Shown one piece after another: positions 28,168 to 36,493 of a stretch of 64,000 nucleotides of DNA. The notes beneath the pieces were generated by a model that was not told the DNA's origin, ran no database searches, and saw only the letters and a list, made by a program, of their open reading frames with translations. Numbering within the stretch: position 1 is the stretch's first letter; each line of letters begins with the position of its first letter. The stretch lies in NCBI RefSeq assembly GCF_017310505.1, contig NZ_CP065957.1, positions 1,798,001 to 1,862,000 of the forward strand. The letters are read 5' to 3'. Position numbers and translations under genes: made by a program. Source of the stretch: Methylacidiphilum caldifontis (GTDB lineage Bacteria > Verrucomicrobiota > Verrucomicrobiia > Methylacidiphilales > Methylacidiphilaceae).

Positions 28168-29220
28168 GTGGATAACTATTTTGTTTTTATTTTAGCTGGG
28201 GGAAGTGGAGAACGATTCTGGCCGGTGAGCCGGGCAGATGCTCCAAAGCATTTGATTACTTTTTTCGCAAATAAAACACTTCTCGAAGAAACCCTAGATA
28301 GGGTTAAGAATTTAGTTCCAGAGGATCATCTCTATATTTTGACCAACAGCAACCAACTTTCTCTCATTGAAAAAACGTTGCCCGATTTTCCACTTCGAAG
28401 AATTATTCCTGAACCTGAAAAAAAAGACACGGCTGCAGCCGTTACTTTGGCCACGGCCATAGCTGCAAAGGAGTCTGAGCAAGCCGTTATTGTTTTATTG
28501 CCTGCGGATAGCAAAATAGAAAATAAAGAAATATTTAGAAGACAAATTCTCTCTTCCTTAAGGTTTGCTCAGGATGAGAACTGTATTGTTACTTTTTCTA
28601 TTCCACCCAAGTTTCCCGCTACCGAATTTGGTTACCTCAAGCTTGATAAATCAAGATATTGTGTAAAAAACAATGAAAAATTTTTCCCTGTTGTACAATT
28701 TGTGGAAAAACCAACTGCTGAACGTGCCCAAGGCTATATTGAGGAAGGAAATTATGGCTGGAATTCAGGAATGTTTGTATGGTCAGTCAAAACATTTTTA
28801 GAGGAAACACATAAATGGGTCTCTCCACTCTATCGATTTGTTCTTGATTATCTGAAAGATTCGTCTGGATGGGAAAAACAATTCAAAAGATTACCACAGA
28901 TATCTATTGATTATGCTTTGATGGAAAAAACCGATAAAATATTTGCAATAGAAGCGGAATTTGACTGGGATGATTTAGGAAGTTGGATATCGGTGGCTGC
29001 GTATTTAGAGAATGATGAAAAGGGAAACAGGATAAAAGGAAAAGTTTGTTCATATGGCTCAGAGAAAAACATCGTTGTGTCCCATTCAAAATTGATTGCC
29101 CTATGTGGTGTAAAAGATACAGTCGTTATAGAATCCGATCATGCAATTCTTGTTTGCTCTAAAGAAAGCCTACAGGAATTAAAAAAACTGTATGCGCTTT
29201 TGCCTCCCGAACATAAATAA
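28168..29220 (+). CDS. manC: Mannose-1-phosphate guanylyltransferase
   Basis: This makes GDP-mannose from mannose-1-P and GTP. The N-terminal signature LAGGSGERFWPVSR (about 9-22) with the PKHLI motif binds the nucleotide. The central FVEKP and GNYGWNSGMFVWSV motifs and SIDYALMEK with FDWDDLGSW complete the family pattern. The product has 350 residues and lacks the C-terminal mannose-6-P isomerase (cupin) domain found in longer ManC proteins, which agrees with the separate manA at 17436. The start is GTG at 28168. Confidence 0.95.
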   Translation: MDNYFVFILAGGSGERFWPVSRADAPKHLITFFANKTLLEETLDRVKNLVPEDHLYILTNSNQLSLIEKTLPDFPLRRIIPEPEKKDTAAAVTLATAIAAKESEQAVIVLLPADSKIENKEIFRRQILSSLRFAQDENCIVTFSIPPKFPATEFGYLKLDKSRYCVKNNEKFFPVVQFVEKPTAERAQGYIEEGNYGWNSGMFVWSVKTFLEETHKWVSPLYRFVLDYLKDSSGWEKQFKRLPQISIDYALMEKTDKIFAIEAEFDWDDLGSWISVAAYLENDEKGNRIKGKVCSYGSEKNIVVSHSKLIALCGVKDTVVIESDHAILVCSKESLQELKKLYALLPPEHK

Positions 29221-29337
29221 GGAATGATATTCGCTGGATTTATCAGCCAATATTCTTTCTTCTGGAGAAGAAAAATGGCTTCCCGTAAAAGGGGGGGCAT
29301 AATGATGAAATAATGGGGAAAAAGCAAGCTGACTATT

Positions 29338-30093
29338 TTAAATAGTTTCTGTAGTTGGCCTAATCACTATTTCATTAATGTCGACGTGTAAAGGCTGAAG
29401 AAGAGCATAGAGGATAGCCGAGGCAACTTCTTCGGGCTTAAGCAAAGGAAAATGATCAAGCTCAGTAAGGAGTGATCTTTTAATTTCCTCATCTTCAATC
29501 GTGTCAAAAATCTCGGTTTGTACATAGCCTGTTTCCACAAGGCAAATTTTTATTTGATCATAGGAGGAAAGTTCCAATCTTAATCCTTCGGCTAGGGTCC
29601 GAATGGCTGCTGCTGAAGCTGAATATAGAGTTGAACCCGGGAAAACTTTTCGAGAAGCGATGCTGGAAACAAAGACGAGATGACCGTATTTTTGCTCAAG
29701 AAAGGTAGGCAGTATTGCTGCTATCCCATGAATGGCTCCTTTAAGGTTAATATCAATAGTATTGAGCCATTCGCCCACTCTCATTTTTCTCATCAGAGAA
29801 AGGGGCATTATTCCCGCACTATTAATAAAGATATCCACACCACCAAACTTTTTTTTAGCTCCCAAAACAAGATTTTCAACATCGTTGAGTTCTCTGACGT
29901 TAGTGCGGATCGCTAATGCAGCCGATCCAATCGATTCTATTTTTTGTACAAGATTATTCAACCGTTCTATCCTGCGAGCGCCCACTACGATGTTCGCTCC
30001 TTCACTGGCAAGGGCAAGAGCCGTGGCATAACCGATTCCACTTGAAGCTCCTATTATAATCGCTGTTTTTCTACTCAGTGATTTAGGAGTCAT
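29338..30093 (-). CDS. Short-chain dehydrogenase/reductase with altered catalytic motif
   Basis: This 251-residue classical-type SDR has the cofactor motif IIGASSGIGYATALA (about 13-27) and the NSAG motif (about 91-94). The VSSIASRK segment carries the catalytic Ser. The catalytic Tyr is in LYSASAAAIRTL; in the canonical YxxxK motif the Lys is four residues after Tyr, and here it is Ala. The Lys normally lowers the Tyr pKa and binds NAD(P) ribose. The surrounding GARR block suggests NADP preference. The gene is convergent with manC. It may be a crippled or regulatory SDR, or use another residue. Confidence 0.85.
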   Translation of the reverse strand: MTPKSLSRKTAIIIGASSGIGYATALALASEGANIVVGARRIERLNNLVQKIESIGSAALAIRTNVRELNDVENLVLGAKKKFGGVDIFINSAGIMPLSLMRKMRVGEWLNTIDINLKGAIHGIAAILPTFLEQKYGHLVFVSSIASRKVFPGSTLYSASAAAIRTLAEGLRLELSSYDQIKICLVETGYVQTEIFDTIEDEEIKRSLLTELDHFPLLKPEEVASAILYALLQPLHVDINEIVIRPTTETI

Positions 30094-30277
30094 GATTTAT
30101 CCATATTTTGATAACTAATTTATCATCAACAGATCTTCTATTCGACAAAAATTTTTTTACTTTCTCTCCCACTGAAAAGAAATCGTAACCTTGTTTTAAG
30201 AATATGTTTTTTTTGGATATAGTGTAAAATCGAAATCCAATTCAGCTGTGACATAAACAAAATCACGAGTATGTAAG

Positions 30278-30721
30278 ATGGGTAGAAAATTGGAAAAAAG
30301 TCTTGGGCTTTTCATTTTGGTATTTTTCTGTTTGGTTTCGTGCAGTAAAAGACAACAACAGATCTGTCCGATTACTGAAAGAGATAAACAATTATTTAAG
30401 GAAAGATTGGAACAAAGGCCCTTTGTCAAAATTACTATCCTCTCTATTGAACCGAGTCGGAAATATCCTTGTGGAGTTGCTGTCCAATGGCGTACGGCAG
30501 TAACCGTTCTTACGAGATCTCCAGAGGGAAATGTTGTCAGTGGTTTTTGCGGTCATTTCGACATGAGTCAGGATTTTCCTCGGAATTCATTTGGAGAAAT
30601 CGACGTTACGGCGCACATTTCTCCATTTTGGACAGATATGATTCATGAACTTCAAACATATTGGCTCATGAGCCAGCCCGTTAGGCAGATTCCACCTTCA
30701 AGGCCGATACCTCCACCCTAA
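30278..30721 (+). CDS. Predicted lipoprotein, unknown
   Basis: The 147-residue product is not recognised. The N-terminus has a basic start (GRKLEKS), a hydrophobic core and a lipobox LVSC with Cys22, so it is likely lipidated and held in the envelope. The mature part contains ERDKQLFKERLEQRPFVKITILS and a Trp-containing strand (GVAVQWRTAVTV), and it ends in a Pro-rich tail (IPPSRPIPPP). No partner is obvious from the neighbours. Confidence 0.65.
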   Translation: MGRKLEKSLGLFILVFFCLVSCSKRQQQICPITERDKQLFKERLEQRPFVKITILSIEPSRKYPCGVAVQWRTAVTVLTRSPEGNVVSGFCGHFDMSQDFPRNSFGEIDVTAHISPFWTDMIHELQTYWLMSQPVRQIPPSRPIPPP

Positions 30722-30883
30722 GTTCTTCCAGCTGAAGGAAAAAAACAGAATTGCGAATGGAAAATAAATAAAAGAATAATTGGGAATGAAGGAGTTGTAA
30801 AAAGGGATTTTTTCTTTAAAGTTCCTCTTTTAAGTTTCATTTTTTCCTAGTCTCCATAAAATAGTTTTAGTTATGAGGTATTC

Positions 30884-31225
30884 ATGGAAAAGAAGACGGA
30901 TGAAAGTTCTGAAAAAAAAGAACAATTTTGGGGGATAGGAGAACTTATTGTTAGATTTGTAGAGCTCGTTGAAGCCGAGATCCATTATCTGCAGCATCGT
31001 GCATGGTCATTGGTATTCCTTTTTTTGGTCAGTCTTCTTTTCATCTCCTTTTCTCTTCTTTCTCTTTTTATAGGATTTCTTTATGGAATTTGGGGACTTT
31101 ATCTGCTTTTCAGTGCTGGAGTAGGAAAAATTGGAGGAGCATTTCTCTGTGGTGCATTTATGACCCTACTTTCAGGATTTTTTCTATGGATAATAAGAAA
31201 AATAGCAAATCGAATCCTAAAGTAA
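30884..31225 (+). CDS. Small membrane protein, phage-holin-superfamily-like
   Basis: This 113-residue protein has a charged N-terminus (residues 1-20), a helix with Glu residues (ELVEAEIHYLQHRAW), then two long hydrophobic segments (about 41-66 and 70-105). The layout resembles the putative actinobacterial holin-X / phage-holin family III membrane proteins, common in non-phage contexts and thought to act with ribosome-associated or stress membrane proteins. Function is unknown. The following gene starts inside its 3' end, so the two are coupled. Confidence 0.7.
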   Translation: MEKKTDESSEKKEQFWGIGELIVRFVELVEAEIHYLQHRAWSLVFLFLVSLLFISFSLLSLFIGFLYGIWGLYLLFSAGVGKIGGAFLCGAFMTLLSGFFLWIIRKIANRILK

Positions 31226-31521
31226 GACTTGATGAAGCGCGGGCTCGCTTCATTGAATCGGTGAAGCGGGTCAGTGATAATCTTTCAAAGGAAAACACCC
31301 TTCTTATCAGCTTAATTGTAGGAATAGCTGTAGGTCTGCTTCTTTATTCCCTTCGATGGTTTCTTTCCAAAGTGACTCGGATGGGGTTCTTTTATTACAT
31401 CTTGCAACAAGTATGGAAAATGGTATGGAAAAACATCCAAAAGGAGTTTACCAAGGATCAATCTACCGAGGGAAAAGCCAAAGATTCTGCTGATATTGAA
31501 AATCCTCCTTCAAAAAAATAA
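31186..31521 (+). CDS. Small membrane-anchored protein, YqjD/DUF883-like layout
   Basis: The 111-residue product starts at the ATG at 31186 (MDNKKNSKSN), 40 bp before the end of the holin-like gene in another frame. The N-terminal half is a charged amphipathic helix (RLDEARARFIESVKRVSDNLSKEN), followed by one hydrophobic segment LLISLIVGIAVGLLLYSL. The C-terminal tail is Lys-rich. Helix plus C-terminal membrane segment is the organisation of the YqjD/DUF883 family. The frame is open well upstream, but that region is the shadow of the previous gene and not protein-like. Confidence 0.65.
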   Translation: MDNKKNSKSNPKVRLDEARARFIESVKRVSDNLSKENTLLISLIVGIAVGLLLYSLRWFLSKVTRMGFFYYILQQVWKMVWKNIQKEFTKDQSTEGKAKDSADIENPPSKK

Positions 31522-31545
31522 AGGGAAAGGGATCGTCAAGACCTA

Positions 31546-32043
31546 TTATTCGATTTCTTTAAACATGACATAAACATCGGTAAAACCCTTTTTAGGGTGA
31601 CGAAAAGCTTTGGGAACGGTCCCAACTATTTTAAAACCCAGTTTAAGCCATAGGTTAATTGCCGGGTAATTTGTGCTAACAACATAATTAAATTGTAGAG
31701 CGAGAAATTTTAATTCTTTTGCTTTTTTTATCGCATGCCATCCCATGCTTTCTCCAATGCCCTGCTTACGAAAGGGAGGGGCAACAAAAAAAGCGGCATT
31801 GGCGATATGATCACCTAGGCCTATAAAATTCGGTTTGAGAATGTAGCCCCCTGTGATTATATCTTCGACACAAGCACAGAATTTCCAAGAGGGTGTAGGG
31901 ATATGCCAAAAGTGGATAAAATCTTCATAAGAAAAAGGAAGGCTGAAAGGATAGGAGTTTTGTTCTTCAATAACCATCTTGAAAAGAGAATATAAGAGGG
32001 GAAGATCTTTTGGGGTGGCTTCTCTAATGACAAGATTGTCCAT
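31546..32043 (-). CDS. GNAT family N-acetyltransferase
   Basis: This 165-residue acyl-CoA-dependent acetyltransferase has the GNAT core. The acetyl-CoA pyrophosphate-binding motif is FVAPPFRKQGIGESMG, in which R-x-x-G-I-G is the Q/RxxGxG/A signature (about 88-103). The C-terminal motif NYPAINLWLKLGFKIVGTVP is the classical strand 5-helix 4 region of the PhnO/RimI-like group. The substrate is not predictable. It is convergent with the holin-like pair. Confidence 0.87.
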   Translation of the reverse strand: MDNLVIREATPKDLPLLYSLFKMVIEEQNSYPFSLPFSYEDFIHFWHIPTPSWKFCACVEDIITGGYILKPNFIGLGDHIANAAFFVAPPFRKQGIGESMGWHAIKKAKELKFLALQFNYVVSTNYPAINLWLKLGFKIVGTVPKAFRHPKKGFTDVYVMFKEIE

Positions 32044-32173
32044 GGAAAAAAAATAGAGAAAACGAATTAAATCGCTACTCTTTTAAACAAGAAAAAAATA
32101 AAATAAAATTTTTGAAACCTTCGGTTATTTTTAAAGGCATTTCTTGTCAGTGATATAAAATAGTTTAAAGCCA

Positions 32174-33532
32174 ATGGATCTTTTGAAACCCTCAGAGAAG
32201 CAAAAACTTTCAAAAACCCTTAATGCTTTCGATCTTTTTCTTTTTGGAGTTGGTGCAATAATCGGTTCTGGAATTTTTGTTCTTACAGGAGTTGCTGCAG
32301 CCAGGGAAGCGGGTCCTGCTTTGAGTATTTCTTTTGTTTTTGCAGGAATCGTTTGTCTTTTTACAGCCTTTGCCTATGCGGAGTTTTCTTCTTTTGTTCA
32401 TTCTGCTGGCAGCGCCTATACTTATGCATACAGGGCAATAGGTAGATTTGCGGGATGGATCACGGGATGGTGCTTGATCTTGGCTTATCTTCTTACCGGT
32501 GCGGTGGTTGCGATAGGTTGGTCAGCTTACATGGTCGATCTTCTGCGTGTATTGGGTCTTCCCTTTCCTTCAAAATTTGCTCATGCCCCTTACGAGGGTG
32601 GGATAATGAATATTCCTGCTATGGTAATAGTCTTTTTAATTGCTCTTTTACTAGCCAAAGGGGTCAAGGAAAGTGCCTGGTTTAATCATTTTATTGTGGG
32701 CTTGAAATTAGCGGTTATTTTCCTTTTTATTTTTGTGGCTAGCCGGCATATAAACTTGTCAAATTGGGTTCCTTTCATGCCTTTCGGATGGAAGGGTGTC
32801 ATGGGAGGAGCTGCTTTCATTTTTTTTGCTTATCTTGGTTTTGATGCAGTATCTACAACAGCGGAAGAAGCTAAAAATCCAGGCAAAGATCTTCCTATTG
32901 GAATTATTGGTTCCCTGGTGTTCTGTACTTTCCTTTACATATTGGTTGGCTTGTTACTGACGGGGGTTATTCCCTACAAAAAATTAGATGTGAAAGATCC
33001 CGTTACTTATGCTTTGATACAAGTTGGCGAACGGTTCACGGCATCCATTGTCAGTGTAGGGGCTATAGGAGGCATTACATCAGCTCTTCTTGTGAATATG
33101 TATGGTCAGAGTAGGATTTTTTTTGCTATGTCTAGGGATCGGTTTTTGCCACCATTTTTGGAAAAACTTCATCCTAAGTTTAACACCCCTTACAGGATAA
33201 TTTTAAGTTCGGGTCTAATCGTGGCTTTGCTTTCAGGATTTACCCCGATACATACGGTTGCAGAACTGACCAATGTTGGAGCATTGACCGCTTTCATCAT
33301 GGTATCGGTATCCGTATTGGTTGTGAGGAAAAAAAATCCGGAACTGAACGCTCCCTTTAGGGCTCCGGGAATGCCTTGGACAGGCATTCTTTCGATTTTC
33401 AGTTGCTTTTTTTTGATTATCCATTTAAGCCTGACTACAATTCTAGCTTTTATAGGATGGCTTTTCATTGGATTCTTTCTGTATCTTTTTTATTGGGATA
33501 ACCCTTCAAAGAAGAAACCGAAGCAATATTGA
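32174..33532 (+). CDS. Amino acid permease, APC superfamily
   Basis: This 452-residue inner-membrane transporter has about 12 hydrophobic segments. The TM1 signature GVGAIIGSGIFVLTGVAAAREAGPALSISF is split across residues 25-55 and contains the G-x-G-I-F motif that binds the amino-acid backbone. The central FIFFAYLGFDAVSTTAEEAKNP (about 212-233) and the SRDRFLPPFLEKLHP block are typical of the CAT/YhdG-type amino-acid transporter branch. It probably takes up cationic or neutral amino acids by proton symport. The gene stands alone. Confidence 0.93.
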   Translation: MDLLKPSEKQKLSKTLNAFDLFLFGVGAIIGSGIFVLTGVAAAREAGPALSISFVFAGIVCLFTAFAYAEFSSFVHSAGSAYTYAYRAIGRFAGWITGWCLILAYLLTGAVVAIGWSAYMVDLLRVLGLPFPSKFAHAPYEGGIMNIPAMVIVFLIALLLAKGVKESAWFNHFIVGLKLAVIFLFIFVASRHINLSNWVPFMPFGWKGVMGGAAFIFFAYLGFDAVSTTAEEAKNPGKDLPIGIIGSLVFCTFLYILVGLLLTGVIPYKKLDVKDPVTYALIQVGERFTASIVSVGAIGGITSALLVNMYGQSRIFFAMSRDRFLPPFLEKLHPKFNTPYRIILSSGLIVALLSGFTPIHTVAELTNVGALTAFIMVSVSVLVVRKKNPELNAPFRAPGMPWTGILSIFSCFFLIIHLSLTTILAFIGWLFIGFFLYLFYWDNPSKKKPKQY

Positions 33533-33748
33533 TTTTTTTGGAACAAAAATTTTAAGAAGGAAGAAAACGGCTGTTTCCTTTTCTTACCAAGAATTTAAGT
33601 GTTTGATGGAAATTTTCTTACTTTGCTTCTTAACCGGTAAAATAAAACAATAAGCTCGATTTTAAGCCTTGAATGAACGGTCCATTATCCAATTCAAAGA
33701 ACTGGGTAGAATAATAGGGCCTCTTATGGAGTTAAAGATTTTTGAAAT

Positions 33749-34687
33749 TTAGGGGTTTTTAAATCCAAGTTTTGGGCGAGGGCTACTTTTGTTTTTGGGC
33801 TTGTGGCCAACGAAGATAAGAGTTCGATATTTCATTTCTATTCCTCTACCTGGAATGGAAATCTGGGCCAATTTTTCCTTCATCTTATGGATTATCTTTG
33901 TTTTGGTTTGTTGAGGAATGCCTCCTAAAAAATTACCAAAATCGCTCGCTTCGAAAAATTCTATAACTTCTGTCGGAGAATTTAAGTAATGGATATTTTC
34001 TTCAACAGTAAGGGAATCGACAGAATAACCGCATTGATTGGCTAATTGCAGGAGTTGTTCTTTAGAAATGTAATAAGGAGTAACAAGTTCCCCATAGGGA
34101 ATTTTGCCCATTGTTTCTTTAATCGAGGTCATAAGAATAGCAAACACTGTTGAGTTCTGTTGTTTATCACCCATTGTTATCCCGAGTCGTCCACCGGGTT
34201 TAAGAATTCGAAATATTTCTTTGAGAACCGACTTTTTATCAGCAATCCAATGAAACACATAGTTGAGATAAACAACGTCGAAATGGTTAGAAGGAAAAGC
34301 GGAGAGATTATCGGAGCTTGCGACTTGAAAAGAGCAATATTTTATCCTTTTTTTTCGTGCTAGATCTATTCTGTAAGGCGAAGGGTCTATACCAACTACA
34401 ATGCCTCGAGGTGCACAAAGTTGGGCAGAATAGGCAGTAAGTTCTCCAGTCCCGCATCCGATATCCAGGATTTTTTCTCCAGGTTTGATTTTCAAGAGTT
34501 GAATCAGTTTCATCCCTTGGCTGTATTGGGATAGGCTGAGTTTTTGATAAGATCGAGCTAAGGCAGCAGTATCTCTACTGACAGAAACGGCTGAAGAAGC
34601 ATGAATTTCTATTGGCTCATCAAAAAAACATAAATAGAGGCAGAAGAGATAATAGAAAATTAGATTTGACTTTATGGTGATATTCAT
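33749..34687 (-). CDS. Class I SAM-dependent methyltransferase with an N-terminal hydrophobic segment
   Basis: The 312-residue product carries a methyltransferase 11/25-type core: motif I ILDIGCGTGELT (about 73-84), VVGIDPSPYRIDLAR, motif II-like FDVVYLNYVFHWI, and ILKPGGRLGI. What is odd is the N-terminus: MNITIKSNLIFYYLFCLYLCFF followed by an HASSA-like site (about residues 29-33). This reads like a signal peptide or membrane anchor. SAM is not available outside the cytoplasm, so either the protein is anchored with the domain inside or the first 30 residues are not translated. Regions before motif I (SYQKLSLSQYSQGMKLI) belong to the family, so a later Met does not serve. Confidence 0.82.
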   Translation of the reverse strand: MNITIKSNLIFYYLFCLYLCFFDEPIEIHASSAVSVSRDTAALARSYQKLSLSQYSQGMKLIQLLKIKPGEKILDIGCGTGELTAYSAQLCAPRGIVVGIDPSPYRIDLARKKRIKYCSFQVASSDNLSAFPSNHFDVVYLNYVFHWIADKKSVLKEIFRILKPGGRLGITMGDKQQNSTVFAILMTSIKETMGKIPYGELVTPYYISKEQLLQLANQCGYSVDSLTVEENIHYLNSPTEVIEFFEASDFGNFLGGIPQQTKTKIIHKMKEKLAQISIPGRGIEMKYRTLIFVGHKPKNKSSPRPKLGFKNP

Positions 34688-34922
34688 TGGGAAAGCAAGA
34701 AAGCTTTAAATTACACCTTATTTGAGAGAGAATCTTCAAAAACAAATGGGTCTTACTTTTGATTTTTTCAAATCGACATGAGGAAAATAATTACCAGCTA
34801 TTAAGCCATTCATTGGGTACTAAATAAGAATCTCCATGGGATAAGAGTTTTATAAAAACGAGATTGATCAAGCAATGAGAAAAGCACATTTTAAACCATC
34901 AACCACATAGGAGAGTTTTGAA

Positions 34923-35705
34923 ATGTGTGAACATTGTGGATGTAACGATAAGGAACATTCTGGAGCTCGTTTTTCTCATCATTTTCAACATGACCATCAA
35001 TTTTTAGATAAGAATCCAAAGGATACCAGCAATGGAGAAAAGAGGAAAATTAGCTTAGAAATGGACCTTTTAGAAAAAAATGCTTTTTTTGCAAAACAAA
35101 ATCGAGCTTTTTTTAAAAATAACAATCTTTTGGCCGTTAATATAATTTCTAGCCCAGGTTCTGGAAAGACTTCTTTGTTGACACGCACCTTGGAGAGCTT
35201 GCGGGAAAAGATTCCTTCTGTAGTCATTGAAGGGGATCAACAAACAGAACTCGATGCGGAAAAGATAAGACAAACAGGAACATTTGCTTTACAAATTCAA
35301 ACAGGCAAGGGCTGTCACTTGGATGCCCATTTAATTGCTCATGCTTTGGAACAGTTGCCTGTGATTCGGGGGGGGATTGTTTGGATAGAGAATGTCGGTA
35401 ATTTAATTTGTCCGGCCTTATTTGATTTAGGGGAAAGCAAAAGGGTTGTTCTGCTTTCTATAGCCGAAGGTGATGATAAACCTTTCAAATATCCCGAAGC
35501 TTTTTATGGAGCTGATCTTGTCATTCTAACCAAAATCGATCTGCTCCCCTACACAGAATTTTCTATTGAAAGATGCCAGGAGGGATTAAGACGAATAAGA
35601 CCTGGAATTGAAGTATTGGAACTGTCCTCTAAAACGGGTGAAGGCTTTGGACAATGGTTCAAGTGGATAAATAATGAATTGGATAAACTCAGAGAGAAAA
35701 AATAA
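34923..35705 (+). CDS. hypB: Hydrogenase nickel-incorporation GTPase HypB
   Basis: HypB delivers Ni to the [NiFe] hydrogenase large subunit in a GTP-dependent step, normally with HypA. The 260-residue protein opens with the high-affinity Ni motif CEHCGC (Cys2, Cys5, Cys7), followed by a His-rich linker (HHFQHDH) likely to store Ni or Zn. The GTPase domain has Walker A SSPGSGKTS (about 76-84), IEGDQQTELDA, WIENVGNLICP, and the NKxD equivalent TKIDLL. A good AGGAGAG ribosome-binding site precedes the ATG. It starts the run of hydrogenase genes. hypA is not adjacent. Confidence 0.97.
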   Translation: MCEHCGCNDKEHSGARFSHHFQHDHQFLDKNPKDTSNGEKRKISLEMDLLEKNAFFAKQNRAFFKNNNLLAVNIISSPGSGKTSLLTRTLESLREKIPSVVIEGDQQTELDAEKIRQTGTFALQIQTGKGCHLDAHLIAHALEQLPVIRGGIVWIENVGNLICPALFDLGESKRVVLLSIAEGDDKPFKYPEAFYGADLVILTKIDLLPYTEFSIERCQEGLRRIRPGIEVLELSSKTGEGFGQWFKWINNELDKLREKK

Positions 35706-35740
35706 ATAACGGTCTTGTCTAATATTGAAAAAAGAAAGAT

Positions 35741-36436
35741 GTGTTTAACTTGTTGATTGTCTCCTTTGTAAGTGGACTTTTAGTGGGCATAGGACATGCC
35801 TTGAGCGGTCCCGATCACTTAGCCGCTCTTGCTCCCCTTACATTAGAAAAAAAAAGTGGATTTTGGAAGGTGGGATTGTATTGGGGATTAGGTCACAGTG
35901 GTGGCATTTGGATATTAGGGATAATGCTGTTTTTTTTGAGAAAGTTTTTTCCTATTATTCTCCTTTCTAACTGGGCAGAAAGAACGGTGGGATTGGTACT
36001 GATTGGAATAGGAATATGGGGAATAAGAAGAAGTTTCAGGGATCACCTCCATGTTCATTATCATGCTCATGACGGCTTGGAGCACTGTCATATCCATTTT
36101 CACAAGGAAAGAGTCGTGTCCTCTAAGGAGCATCTTGTTGAAGACCATCATCATGTCCATGCTCCTTTAGGAATAGGACTTCTTCATGGAATAGCGGGAA
36201 GTGGTCATTTTTTTTCCGCTTTGCCTGTTCTTTCTTTTCCTCGTTCATCCATGGCTATTACTTACATACTAGGCTTTGGGCTTGGAGCCATTTTAGGCAT
36301 GGTTATTTTTGCTTTTCTTTTAGGAAAGATGATAAGGATAAAGGTTTTTTTTAACCGTGGAAAATGGTTAAGAAGGCTATTTGGCAGTTTAGCTATAGGT
36401 GTGGGACTGTTTTGGGTAATTGAAGGGGGAGTGTAA
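35741..36436 (+). CDS. Nickel/cobalt permease-like membrane protein (UreH/NicO type)
   Basis: This 231-residue membrane protein starts at GTG. The first helix contains GIGHALSGPDHLAALAPL, a variant of the HxnDH metal-binding signature of Ni/Co transporters of the UreH/NicO group. A central loop holds many His residues (HVHYHAHDGLEHCHIHFH and EDHHHVHAPLG), as in RcnA/UreH-like proteins. A second conserved helix GIGLLHGIAGSGHFFSALPVL follows. Location between hypB and hypF makes nickel supply for hydrogenase maturation the most likely role. Direction of transport is not provable here. Confidence 0.88.
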   Translation: MFNLLIVSFVSGLLVGIGHALSGPDHLAALAPLTLEKKSGFWKVGLYWGLGHSGGIWILGIMLFFLRKFFPIILLSNWAERTVGLVLIGIGIWGIRRSFRDHLHVHYHAHDGLEHCHIHFHKERVVSSKEHLVEDHHHVHAPLGIGLLHGIAGSGHFFSALPVLSFPRSSMAITYILGFGLGAILGMVIFAFLLGKMIRIKVFFNRGKWLRRLFGSLAIGVGLFWVIEGGV

Positions 36437-36493
36437 TATCCTTTAAAAAATTACCTTTAAAAAACCTATTAATGTTAATCAGCTTTCATAAGA

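Noticed and set aside
31003-31185. Upstream extension of the second small membrane protein
   Set aside because: The added 61 residues are the shifted-frame shadow of the holin-like gene and start without a ribosome-binding site; the ATG at 31186 is preferred.
33553-33590. Imperfect hairpin with T-rich tail between the permease and methyltransferase genes
   Set aside because: The AAGGAA/TTCCTT arms need a bulge and the T-run is weak; not strong enough to call as a bidirectional terminator.
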